Assembly: GCA_013042795.1 (NCBI GenBank)
Contig: JABDPK010000066.1
Coordinates: 1 to 11,675 of the forward strand
From: Saprospiraceae bacterium
GTDB lineage: Bacteria; Bacteroidota; Bacteroidia; Chitinophagales; Saprospiraceae
DNA length: 11,675 nt
Direction of reading: 5' to 3'
Below, piece after piece: positions 1 through 10,475 of this stretch. Below the pieces are notes generated by a model. That model saw nothing but the letters and a program-made list of their open reading frames with translations. It had not been told where the DNA came from and ran no database searches. Numbering within the stretch: the first letter of the stretch is position 1; the number at the start of each line of letters is the position of its first letter. A program made the translations under genes and the position numbers.

Positions 1-242
1 ATGCAAGCATTGGATTGATGCAGCGACCTGAAAGGATCGTTATTGTATCTGTGAGCAGTATCCTATGCGGCCTGATTTCACATCTTGTTGGCAGTGAATA
101 TGAAATTGTCGTAGACTGGTTCCCTCAACCTATATTTGAAATGGTTTCGATTTTTGCCTGGCCTATATTCTTCCTTGCCATATCTGCAAATGTGACCGCC
201 CTAAGACGATTAAGTTTTGCAAAAAGAAAATTGATGCAATAA
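1..242 (+). CDS. CDP-alcohol phosphatidyltransferase, C-terminal fragment (candidate phosphatidylinositol-phosphate synthase)
   Basis: The reading frame (codons from base 3) is open to the left edge, so this is the last ~79 residues of a longer protein; the ATG/TTG near 15-18 are internal codons. The visible start, ASIGLMQRPERIVIV, matches the C-terminal part of CDP-alcohol phosphatidyltransferases, where a G-L-x-x-R-x-E-R-I/L-V stretch follows the catalytic region. Two hydrophobic helices follow (about IVIVSVSSILCGLISHLVG and MVSIFAWPIFFLAIS), then a basic tail containing NVTALRR, as is usual for the family. The diagnostic DGxxAR/GxxxDxxxD site would lie upstream of the window. Because a myo-inositol-phosphate synthase and a PgpA-like phosphatase follow in the same gene run, I infer the substrate is inositol phosphate plus CDP-diacylglycerol, giving phosphatidylinositol phosphate. 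PgsA (glycerol-phosphate) or another alcohol cannot be excluded from the fragment. Confidence 0.72.
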   Translation, partial: ASIGLMQRPERIVIVSVSSILCGLISHLVGSEYEIVVDWFPQPIFEMVSIFAWPIFFLAISANVTALRRLSFAKRKLMQ

Positions 243-296
243 ATCATTGAAAAAAGTGCTTTAAATAGTAATTTGGGTTAATCCTAATTATTTAAA

Positions 297-815
297 ATGC
301 TGACCAGTTTAAAAAAATCACAATTCAAGATTTTTGGAGAGAAAGGGCTTCCTGAAAATTACCCTTCTCCATCAGGTTTAAAAGGGCTTCTGTTTTATAT
401 CCAGCGCAATCTTAATATGAACACGGTAGTTTATGTTCTCAACCAGGATTTAGCTGGGTTAATCAATGAAACAACGCCCCTCAAAGTATATTGGTTAAAA
501 TATACTTCCGGAGGAAACATCCAGGAATTGAATTATATACAGAATAAACTTGCTTTCGGGTATACATCAGAAAAAATTGATAATCATACCTTTGAGATTT
601 CAATGGTATCCTATAATAAATTAAGATTTTTCCTGGCACTCAATAATAGTGGAGGATACAACATTATCACCCGGATCAATGGGAAGGATGCATATCTCAA
701 TAATATTTATGTATATGCAGATGAACTGGGATTATTTCCTGATGTGAAATACATAGAGCTCTATGGTACAGAAACCAACTCTCATTTTCCTTGTTACGAA
801 AAAATCCTGATATAA
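297..815 (+). CDS. DUF4833-like protein of unknown function in the inositol-lipid operon
   Basis: A 172-residue protein with no signal peptide or membrane helix visible. An in-frame TAA at 285-287 leaves ATG 297 as the natural start. Residues ~32-49 (LFYIQRNLNMNTVVYVLN) and ~61-89 (PLKVYWLKY followed by IQNKLAFGY) recall the conserved blocks of the DUF4833 family as I remember it; a profile search would be needed to confirm. The pattern of alternating short hydrophobic strands suggests a compact beta-rich fold. No catalytic motif is recognised. It sits 54 bases after the CDP-alcohol transferase and 6 bases before the PAP2 enzyme, so it is very probably co-expressed with them and may assist inositol-lipid synthesis or handling. 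That role is inference from position only; the gene call itself is secure. Confidence 0.85.
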   Translation: MLTSLKKSQFKIFGEKGLPENYPSPSGLKGLLFYIQRNLNMNTVVYVLNQDLAGLINETTPLKVYWLKYTSGGNIQELNYIQNKLAFGYTSEKIDNHTFEISMVSYNKLRFFLALNNSGGYNIITRINGKDAYLNNIYVYADELGLFPDVKYIELYGTETNSHFPCYEKILI

Positions 816-821
816 TCAGAT

Positions 822-4100
<3,279 letters not shown>

Positions 4101-4103
4101 TAA

Positions 4104-5099
4104 ATGAGTAAGAAAATATTAATTACCGGATCTAACGGCTTTGTCGGCAGTTACCTTGTTGAAGAATCTATTCGGCAGGGATATAACGTTTTTGCAGGAA
4201 TACGAAAATCCTCAAATAAACAATATCTCCTGGACCCCAGAATTAATTTCTTTTATTATGATTTTGAAAATGAAGACAATCTCAGGGAAAAATTAAGATC
4301 TCATCATTTTGACTTTATTGTATTAAATGCAGGAATAACCAGGGCACCGGATAAAGAAACCTATTTTAAAGTCAATGCAGGTTATACCAGGAAGTTTTGC
4401 AAAATACTCATTGAAGAAAATGTTATCCCTGAAAAACTTGTCTTTATATCAAGCCTGGCAGCTTATGGACCTGCTGACTACCAAAAGGAACAGATTCTGA
4501 CTTCCGATTCCGTGCCTCATCCTAATACCTGGTATGGAGAATCAAAACTTCAGGCAGAACAATTCCTTGAATCTTTTAATAGTATTCCGAGTCTGATATT
4601 CAGACCAACAGCTGTATATGGACCACGTGATGTAGATTTTGTCACTGTTTATAAAACTATTAAATCTGGTATCGAACCAAAAATTGGTCTTGGTAAACAG
4701 GAGTTAAGTTTTATTTATGTCAAGGACCTGGCTAATCTTATTATTAATGCCTTAAGTTCTCAACACAGTAACAAAGGCTACTTTGTCAGTGATGGCACGG
4801 TATATTCAAGCTATGAATACAACCTGTTATTAAAAAGTGTCCTGTCCAGGAAAAATACCCTGAAATTGACAATACCGATTTCATTTCTTCGGCTGGCAGC
4901 ATTTTTAAATGAAGGCATTGGCTATATAAATGGTGAATACCCGGTACTTAACAGGAATAAAGTAAATGAATTAAAAGCAAGGTCTTTTGCAATTGACGTG
5001 AAAGATTTAAAAAATGATTTTAACTTCGCACCCGTTTATGACCTCAGAAAAGGTCTGGATGAAACAATTGAATGGTGTAAATTAAATAAACTCTTATAA
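4104..5099 (+). CDS. NAD(P)-dependent epimerase/SDR-type reductase, candidate 3-ketoceramide/3-ketosphinganine reductase (CerR-like)
   Basis: A 331-residue extended short-chain dehydrogenase. The N-terminal Rossmann fold shows ITGSNGFVGSYLVE (7-20) with the GxxGFxG dinucleotide loop, LNAGITR at ~74-80, the active-site serine in ISSLAAYG (115-122), and the catalytic pair Tyr144/Lys148 in WYGESK. FRPTAVYGPRD (~167-177) is the usual substrate-lobe hinge of the NAD-dependent epimerase/dehydratase family. The bacterial sphingolipid reductase CerR is of this class, and the gene follows SPT and the GNAT protein with a 3-base gap and precedes inositol-phosphate synthase by 2 bases. I therefore infer that it reduces the 3-keto group of ketoceramide or ketosphinganine. 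Without context it could only be called an epimerase/dehydratase family protein, possibly acting on a nucleotide sugar. Confidence 0.8.
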   Translation: MSKKILITGSNGFVGSYLVEESIRQGYNVFAGIRKSSNKQYLLDPRINFFYYDFENEDNLREKLRSHHFDFIVLNAGITRAPDKETYFKVNAGYTRKFCKILIEENVIPEKLVFISSLAAYGPADYQKEQILTSDSVPHPNTWYGESKLQAEQFLESFNSIPSLIFRPTAVYGPRDVDFVTVYKTIKSGIEPKIGLGKQELSFIYVKDLANLIINALSSQHSNKGYFVSDGTVYSSYEYNLLLKSVLSRKNTLKLTIPISFLRLAAFLNEGIGYINGEYPVLNRNKVNELKARSFAIDVKDLKNDFNFAPVYDLRKGLDETIEWCKLNKLL

Positions 5100-5101
5100 T
5101 A

Positions 5102-6418
5102 ATGTCTGCAACTAAAAACAATGTGGGAAAAGCTACCGGCAAATTAGGGATTTTAACCCCTGGTATGGGAGCCGTCGCAACTACTTTTATCGCTGGAGTA
5201 ATGGCCGTTAATCGCGGCCTGGAAGAACCCATCGGGTCATTATCACAAATGGGAAGAATTCGTCTTGGAAAGAGAACCAAAAAGAATAAACCATTTATTA
5301 AAGACCTGGCGCCTCTCGCTCCGCTGAAAAATGTTGTTTTTGGAGGTTGGGACATATTTAGTGAGAATATGTATGAAGCAGCAGTACATGCCGGCGTTCT
5401 CGATATAAACCTTCTTAAAAAGCTGAAAAGACCCCTGGAAAATATCAAACCGATGAAAGCGGTATTTGATAAGCAATATGTGAAAAAACTTCATGGTACA
5501 CATATTAAGAAAGCCAAGACCAAGATGGCACTTGCCGAGGCCCTCATGAAGGATATCAGGAAATTCAAGAAAGATAATGGTTGCGACAGACTTGTTATGG
5601 TGTGGTGTGGCTCCACAGAGATTTATATAGAAGAGTCCAAAGTACATCAGACTATAGCAAGCTTCGAAACCGGGTTGAAAAGAAATTCCAAGGATATTCC
5701 GCCAAGTATGATTTATGCGTATGCGGCTATAAAAATGGGTATCCCTTATGCCAACGGTGCACCAAACCTTTCCTGTGATGTGCCTGCGTTGGTGGAATTA
5801 GCCAAACAAACTGGTACTCCGATCGCAGGTAAGGATTTTAAGACTGGACAAACTCTTATGAAGACGATCCTTGCACCAGGATTTAAAGCCAGGGCACTTG
5901 GAATCGAAGGTTGGTTTTCAACCAATATCCTTGGCAACAGGGACGGTGAAGTACTGGATGATCCGGATAATTTCAAAACTAAAGAAGTTTCAAAACTGGG
6001 TGTCCTTGAACAAATCCTGGAACCTGAAATGTATCCTGAACTGTACAAAGACTTCTATCATAAAGTAAGAATTAATTACTACCCGCCACGGGGAGACAAT
6101 AAAGAAGGCTGGGATAATATTGATATCAAAGGGTGGCTTAACTATCCTATGCAAATCAAGGTGGACTTTCTGTGCCGGGATTCAATCCTGGCGGCACCTA
6201 TCGTCCTGGATCTGGCTATTTTCCTCGATCTCGCTAAAAGAGCAGGTATGTCAGGAATACAGGAATGGTTGTCATTCTACCTCAAGTCACCTCAAACACC
6301 AAAAGGTGTTTATCCACAGCATGATATTTTCAAGCAATTGGCAAAACTTGAGAATACAATACGTCACATAGCCGGTGAAGAACTGATCACTCACCTGGGC
6401 CTTGATTACGAAGAATAA
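5102..6418 (+). CDS. ino1: myo-Inositol-1(3)-phosphate synthase (MIPS)
   Basis: A 438-residue cytosolic enzyme that converts glucose-6-phosphate to inositol phosphate using NAD+ as a recycled cofactor. The N-terminal NAD-binding loop reads LGILTPGMGAVATT (15-28). The MIPS core is unmistakable: SxxYAYAAIKMGIPYANGAPN (ca. 202-222), AGKDFKTGQT (242-251), and GNRDGEVLDDPDNFKTKEVSK (278-298), which holds conserved active-site lysines (Lys247 in the first, Lys294/Lys298 in the second by analogy with the yeast enzyme). At 438 residues it is shorter than the ~530-residue fungal enzyme but near the size expected of Bacteroidota homologues. It supplies the head group for the CDP-alcohol transferase at the start of the window. 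The 2-base gap before and 1-base gap after it show it is inside the operon. Confidence 0.94.
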   Translation: MSATKNNVGKATGKLGILTPGMGAVATTFIAGVMAVNRGLEEPIGSLSQMGRIRLGKRTKKNKPFIKDLAPLAPLKNVVFGGWDIFSENMYEAAVHAGVLDINLLKKLKRPLENIKPMKAVFDKQYVKKLHGTHIKKAKTKMALAEALMKDIRKFKKDNGCDRLVMVWCGSTEIYIEESKVHQTIASFETGLKRNSKDIPPSMIYAYAAIKMGIPYANGAPNLSCDVPALVELAKQTGTPIAGKDFKTGQTLMKTILAPGFKARALGIEGWFSTNILGNRDGEVLDDPDNFKTKEVSKLGVLEQILEPEMYPELYKDFYHKVRINYYPPRGDNKEGWDNIDIKGWLNYPMQIKVDFLCRDSILAAPIVLDLAIFLDLAKRAGMSGIQEWLSFYLKSPQTPKGVYPQHDIFKQLAKLENTIRHIAGEELITHLGLDYEE

Positions 6419-6419
6419 G

Positions 6420-6887
6420 ATGTGGTTTCATAAAACAGTAGTTACTGTTTTTGGACTGGGATATGCTCCTGTAGCACCAGGTACATTTGGTGCTTTAGGA
6501 GCTGTTTTTTTATTGGGACTCAGTAAATGGTTCGATTTTGTAATATCTACACCACTTCTTTTAACCCTGATTATTATATGTGGTCTTGTTGGAATCTGGT
6601 CCACAGATAAATTGACAGCAGAATGGGGAGATGACCCGTCAAAAGTTGTTATAGATGAGTTTGTAGGCTACCTGATCGGAATATTATTTCTTCCTGTCAC
6701 CTGGGTTAACATTCTCCTGTGCTTTGTGTTATTCAGGTTTTTTGACATCCTTAAACCACTGGGAGTCAGAACTATAGATAAAAAGGTCAAAGGTGGATTA
6801 GGAGTAATGCTCGATGACGTTCTTGCAGGAGTATATACCTGTATTTCCCTTCATTTGATTAATTTCTTTCTATCCCAGGGAATATGA
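6420..6887 (+). CDS. PgpA-family lipid phosphatase, candidate phosphatidylinositol-phosphate phosphatase
   Basis: A 155-residue membrane protein with all PgpA family blocks: GYAPVAPGTFG (14-24), DDPSKVVIDEFVG (71-83) with the acidic catalytic residues Asp79/Glu80, FDILKPLG (108-115) and KGGLGVMLDDVLAG (124-137). Several hydrophobic helices lie between (about 26-34, 45-60, 84-105, 134-150). The ATG at 6420, one base after the MIPS stop, is preferred; a TTG at 6402 would extend it by six residues into MIPS. Classical PgpA dephosphorylates phosphatidylglycerophosphate in the inner membrane. In Bacteroides thetaiotaomicron a PgpA-like protein in the inositol-lipid locus acts on phosphatidylinositol phosphate (from memory of published work), and the placement directly after MIPS argues for that role here. 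A second genomic PgpA would support it. Confidence 0.85.
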   Translation: MWFHKTVVTVFGLGYAPVAPGTFGALGAVFLLGLSKWFDFVISTPLLLTLIIICGLVGIWSTDKLTAEWGDDPSKVVIDEFVGYLIGILFLPVTWVNILLCFVLFRFFDILKPLGVRTIDKKVKGGLGVMLDDVLAGVYTCISLHLINFFLSQGI

Positions 6888-6927
6888 ATATACTTTACAC
6901 AGTTAGTTCATTACAAACAAGATAATC

Positions 6928-7296
6928 ATGGTACAAAAAACATTACTCATTTTACTTTTAATGGTATTTGTATTTAGCGGGTGCCAGGATAACAAACAGG
7001 CAAAAACAGATATCCTGGGTGATTGGGAAAGTATAGATTGGTATATTAAGAATACAGGCGAAAAAGTTAACCAGAAAATGGACTTCAGCTTTGATGATGC
7101 ATCAAATTATATGGTTGATTATGGTTCACAAAAAGAGGAAGGGAGTTACTATATTTCCTTTGATAAATTATATACTACAGAAACCGGCCAGAAAGAAAAG
7201 AATGTCAAAATTGTAAGACTGGATTCAGATACAATGATCTTTGAAATGAATCGGGCTGGTTCACTAGAATTGATCGTTCTCTCAAAAAGAAAATAA
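6928..7296 (+). CDS. Small lipoprotein, probable lipocalin-like domain
   Basis: A 122-residue precursor beginning with a short basic-hydrophobic signal (MVQKTLLILLLMVFVFSGC) and a lipobox-type end VFSGC, giving lipidated Cys19. Mature residues from ~28 (ILGDWESIDWYI) through repeated beta-strand-like segments (FSFDDASNYMVDYG, EGSYYISFDKLYTT, IVRLDSDTMIFEM) to a basic C-terminus resemble the small lipocalin-like lipoproteins common in Bacteroidota. The family usually forms a calyx for hydrophobic ligands, but I see no residue that identifies a ligand. Its start is 40 bases after the PgpA-like gene and it lies 18 bases before GtrA, so it may be the tail of the lipid operon. A role in carrying an inositol sphingolipid through the periplasm is possible but only inferred. 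Confidence 0.8.
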   Translation: MVQKTLLILLLMVFVFSGCQDNKQAKTDILGDWESIDWYIKNTGEKVNQKMDFSFDDASNYMVDYGSQKEEGSYYISFDKLYTTETGQKEKNVKIVRLDSDTMIFEMNRAGSLELIVLSKRK

Positions 7297-7314
7297 CAAC
7301 AGCTTTAACTATCC

Positions 7315-7710
7315 ATGTCCAGGCATAATGTTCCGTTTTTTGAATCCTTTTTTAAATCGCAGCTTAGTTCCTTTCTGGCAACCGCTGTTGATTTTGTCAC
7401 CCTGGTCATTCTGACCGAGTTATTCGGAATCTATTACCTGGTTTCTACTGCAATCGCAAGTGCCTTTGGAGCAATAGTCAGCTTTCTATTAGGCAGATAC
7501 TGGGCATTCAAGCGTCCCGAGTCATTTATAGTGGCCCAGGCTTTCAGGTATGCTGTAGCAAGTGGAATAATCCTTATGGCCAACGTGGCAGGAATGTACT
7601 TTTTTACAGATATCCTGAATATACAATATTTGATTTCCAAGATTATTGTGGCAATTATCACAGGAATTTTGATCAGCTTTCCGCTTTTCAGGTATTTTGT
7701 TTATCAATAA
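7315..7710 (+). CDS. GtrA-like four-helix membrane protein
   Basis: A 131-residue inner-membrane protein of the GtrA family. It shows the family layout of four hydrophobic helices (roughly 17-37, 40-60, 74-97, 105-128) and the recognisable pieces SFLATAVDF (18-26), GAIVSFLLGRYWAF (52-65) and RYAVASG (78-84). GtrA proteins are thought to help move lipid-linked sugars, or otherwise assist membrane glycosyl transfer. No glycosyltransferase gene is in the window, so the ligand is open. Being last in the run, 18 bases behind the lipoprotein and after all the inositol-sphingolipid genes, it is a reasonable candidate for flipping or modifying an inositol lipid or its precursor; this is inference. 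It converges with the following gene with only 21 bases between stops. Confidence 0.86.
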   Translation: MSRHNVPFFESFFKSQLSSFLATAVDFVTLVILTELFGIYYLVSTAIASAFGAIVSFLLGRYWAFKRPESFIVAQAFRYAVASGIILMANVAGMYFFTDILNIQYLISKIIVAIITGILISFPLFRYFVYQ

Positions 7711-7731
7711 GTTACCTGGATTTCTCAAGTT

Positions 7732-10350
7732 TTAATCCTCCTCTTCATTCGGGTAAGTCAATATTGAATCAATATACTTAATAGTCTGAGTTACATTAAT
7801 ATGGAACCTTGACATCGCCATCTGGTAATTAAAAGCTTCTTTTGAAAGTATTCTCCCTGTAGGTGGTATTACAATACCACAGTCATGAACCGTTTTGCCA
7901 GTTCCAGAATCATTATAGAACGCTTCAAGGGCATTCACGATTTTAATGCTGTCGTCACTGGCCCTCTTCCTGACTTCAGACTCCATTTTACTGCCAAGAC
8001 TTTTTAATCCATAAGTATTTGCGACATCTTCGACATTGTACAGTTCAGGCATATAAATGGTAATCAGTTCAATGGTGGTATCATTCCTGATAAGTTCACG
8101 TGCAAACTCGGGCATTCTTTCCAGCGCCAGGATGCCTTTTAAAATAGAAGAAAATTCACTGGAGCTTTTTTCTGTATGCATATTACTGGATGGATCAAAA
8201 TATTGATCAAATCGGTCCTTGATGAAGGATTGTTTATCATTGACAATGTTTAATGCAAAAAATCTACCTGAACCGGTATCCAGGGAATCTCTGACTTCTG
8301 TGTAGAAATGATATGCATTCAACAAACCGGAATTTTCAAAGTATCCCCCGTCCACAAAATATCCCTTTCCTTCAATCCTCGCAGCTGGTGATGCTATTGG
8401 AAACCGGTTTGTAGTAGAAGCAGCACCATAAAATGTTAATGATTCACCCTCCGCGTTCTGATCCAGAATATCTATAGAAATTGGAAAATCACTAATACCG
8501 TCTATCGAACACGCAACGCCAAATTTGCTTTGCGTTGGGGTTGTATTAAAAATTATTGCAGGAAAGTAATCCATTGTATCAAATAACTCACGGTAATAAT
8601 CGATAAACGAAGTATTGAGCCCGTATTCATTATCTCCTGTAAATCTTGAATATAACTTCATGGATTCGTAAGCCCTGTCTTTGACGGGTATAAAATTCAA
8701 CGGAAACATCTTAAACACAAGATCCCTGAAAAATATACCATTCACATCTGTGGATAGCATATTCGATTTTCCGATTTCTGCAACAGTTGAATCCCAGCTA
8801 TCATGTGTCGGGTCTTTCATTCTTCTGAACATAGCAGCCAGGTTTGCCAGACCGATAGCTCCACCGGAAACACCGGACATACATAAGGTAGAATCAAGGA
8901 AATGCTTTTCATTCCGGATTATTTCAGTCAGCAAAATCAGGTTCCATGAATTTGCCTTTAAACCACCGCCATAAGAACCCAGAATGAATTTGTCTGAAGT
9001 ATTATCTTCATCTGTATCAAAATGATCCAGGAATTTATGGATACCAATAGCATTTAACTCTTTCTCAACTGGAACGAAGTGCATTTTACTAGGACATGCT
9101 GACCCGGCAAGGAACAATACCGCCACAAAAGCAAAAAATAATTGAAACACCCGTTTGTAAAAACCAGTCCATCTGAATTCCTTTGTTTCATTTTTTCCAT
9201 CGCTCTTTTGATTCTCATGGATACGACTATAGTACAGAGCATGTTTAAGTGTAATCGTGATGATTGCATAATAAATCAAAACATACATAATGACCAGGGC
9301 TATCGGATTTATCCAGCATATTTCAAGTGACGGTACCAAATTAAAAACAAGAATTACTATGGTAATCAAAATACCAAATAGTGACATTGCTTTTAGATAA
9401 TTTACCTGGTTGGAAAAGTAATAAAGCGGAATATATTCCTTGACTTTAAAGGCTTGCTTGTCTGGGGTATCCTGATCTACTAATGGATTGCGTTTATAAC
9501 TCAATCCGTCTTCCTGGTCTTTTTGTTCTTCTGCCCTGAAATAAATAAACCATTTACGAGAACTTCGGAAAAAAATAAAAAGTATAGCTGACAATATACT
9601 TGTCATCAACATGAGGACCAGATTTGTACTTGACCATCCACTCGAATAAATGCCATAAATAAGTAAAGCCAGGAAAAAAATAGTCAATACAATAAAAAAC
9701 TGGAACGCTGCCAGGGTGTTTTTAATCCTTGTCCTCAATTTTGAAGGATCTTTGATCTCCCGGGTAAGATTTACCTCAACATTTATCTGGATAAATAATA
9801 ATGCAAGCCAGATAGCTGACAGTATCCACGTAGATTTTTGACCGTAATTGAACACTTCAAGGTATACATCCAGAAGGATACCGATCCAAACGATATAAGT
9901 CAGTAAGCCAATATGCCTTCTGAGAATTGTCAGATAGATGTCCTGCCCTTCCTCTTTATGATTTTCGTTAGACTCCTTACACTTGTTCCCAATTTTTGTA
10001 AATGATGGTTTGTAGTATACCAGCCCGAGCGGCCATTTCCCATAGGTCTTTTCCCACGGTACATTTTGATTTTGTAAAGCGATATCGAAATAATGAGGAA
10101 AATGGGAAAGGATCAGCGCGAGAAAATTTACCAGGATTATAATGATGAAGGCCGAAATTTCACTTTCAAATACGCTCACCACCAGCGTCCTGCCCTGGGG
10201 CATGGCTGCAAGCAAAATATAAATCAATAAGAGAATAATGAGGGAAAGTGAAGAACTGATCAGGATCCTCAGAAAATCCTTGAGACTGGATTTTTCACGG
10301 ATAACCGTTACGATAAATAGTACAAGAAATACTAACAGAATAATATTCAT
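7732..10350 (-). CDS. Polytopic membrane protein with C-terminal patatin-like phospholipase domain
   Basis: An 872-residue protein in two parts. Residues 1-~420 hold about ten hydrophobic helices (near 2-17, 28-49, 64-83, 146-163, 174-190, 213-234, 244-261, 321-340, 346-367, 401-417) separated by charged loops. Residues ~450-870 form a patatin domain: the oxyanion glycine run SYGGGLKA (459-466), nucleophile Ser495 in GVSGG (493-497), and Asp667 in VDGGYFENSG (666-675) completing the Ser-Asp dyad. Patatin enzymes hydrolyse acyl esters of membrane lipids. The oxyanion stretch lacks the Arg of the common DGGGxRG form, having Lys-Ala instead, but the catalytic pair is intact. The large membrane anchor suggests the lipase works on lipid in the inner membrane. 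It is transcribed toward the lipid operon, so it is not part of it; substrate unknown. Start ATG at 10350. Confidence 0.85.
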   Translation of the reverse strand: MNIILLVFLVLFIVTVIREKSSLKDFLRILISSSLSLIILLLIYILLAAMPQGRTLVVSVFESEISAFIIIILVNFLALILSHFPHYFDIALQNQNVPWEKTYGKWPLGLVYYKPSFTKIGNKCKESNENHKEEGQDIYLTILRRHIGLLTYIVWIGILLDVYLEVFNYGQKSTWILSAIWLALLFIQINVEVNLTREIKDPSKLRTRIKNTLAAFQFFIVLTIFFLALLIYGIYSSGWSSTNLVLMLMTSILSAILFIFFRSSRKWFIYFRAEEQKDQEDGLSYKRNPLVDQDTPDKQAFKVKEYIPLYYFSNQVNYLKAMSLFGILITIVILVFNLVPSLEICWINPIALVIMYVLIYYAIITITLKHALYYSRIHENQKSDGKNETKEFRWTGFYKRVFQLFFAFVAVLFLAGSACPSKMHFVPVEKELNAIGIHKFLDHFDTDEDNTSDKFILGSYGGGLKANSWNLILLTEIIRNEKHFLDSTLCMSGVSGGAIGLANLAAMFRRMKDPTHDSWDSTVAEIGKSNMLSTDVNGIFFRDLVFKMFPLNFIPVKDRAYESMKLYSRFTGDNEYGLNTSFIDYYRELFDTMDYFPAIIFNTTPTQSKFGVACSIDGISDFPISIDILDQNAEGESLTFYGAASTTNRFPIASPAARIEGKGYFVDGGYFENSGLLNAYHFYTEVRDSLDTGSGRFFALNIVNDKQSFIKDRFDQYFDPSSNMHTEKSSSEFSSILKGILALERMPEFARELIRNDTTIELITIYMPELYNVEDVANTYGLKSLGSKMESEVRKRASDDSIKIVNALEAFYNDSGTGKTVHDCGIVIPPTGRILSKEAFNYQMAMSRFHINVTQTIKYIDSILTYPNEEED
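7863..7880. repeat. Perfect 8-base inverted repeat with 2-base centre inside the patatin gene
   Basis: GTGGTATT and AATACCAC are exact reverse complements separated by AC. The site lies in the coding sequence for GIVIPPTG near the C-terminus of the patatin-like protein. It could form a short hairpin or look like an operator half-site pair, but codon choice alone can produce such a repeat and its position inside a gene end argues for chance. Confidence 0.6.
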
Positions 10351-10419
10351 GGTCCAATTGATTAGGGATAATGAACTTACCTCACAATCAAATACTCATA
10401 TCCAGGGACTTCCACTCTA

Positions 10420-10446
10420 AAAAGTTAGTCTTTCCTAATTTACCAA
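10420..10446 (-). promoter_or_regulatory. Weak candidate Bacteroidota-type promoter for the patatin gene
   Basis: On the minus strand a TTG (10446-10444) is followed after 16 bases by TAACTTTT (10427-10420), which matches the Bacteroidota -7 consensus TAnnTTTG except for the last base. Transcription would begin near 10413, giving a leader of about 60 bases to the ATG at 10350. The region is AT-rich and the match is imperfect, so chance is quite possible. The rest of the 125-base gap 10351-10475 shows no gene or clear terminator. Confidence 0.22.
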
Positions 10447-10475
10447 TAAAATTTTGAAATTACAGCTCGAAGAAA

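Noticed and set aside
269..275. TAATTTG as a -7 promoter element before the DUF4833-like gene
   Set aside because: Only one base separates TA from TTTG where the consensus needs two, and no clear -33 element was found.
5044..5647. Two overlapping minus-strand open frames of 134 codons opposite MIPS and the SDR gene end
   Set aside because: They are mirror frames of the well-supported MIPS gene, and their products show no domain features.
6402..6419. TTG start that would extend the PgpA-like protein by six residues
   Set aside because: The ATG at 6420 is one base after the MIPS stop, gives the usual family N-terminus, and ATG is favoured by all neighbours.
6884..6925. 13-residue open frame (MNILYTVSSLQTR) filling the gap between the PgpA-like gene and the lipoprotein
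   Set aside because: Its ATG overlaps the PgpA stop and it ends two bases before the next ATG, which is suggestive of coupling, but it is too short to distinguish from chance.
7711..7731. Terminator between the convergent GtrA and patatin genes
   Set aside because: The 21-base gap holds no convincing hairpin or T-run on either strand.
9087..9113. Lipobox-like FLAGSAC after the last helix of the patatin protein
   Set aside because: It lies after ten helices rather than at an N-terminus, and the -3 residue is Gly rather than Leu/Val/Ile.
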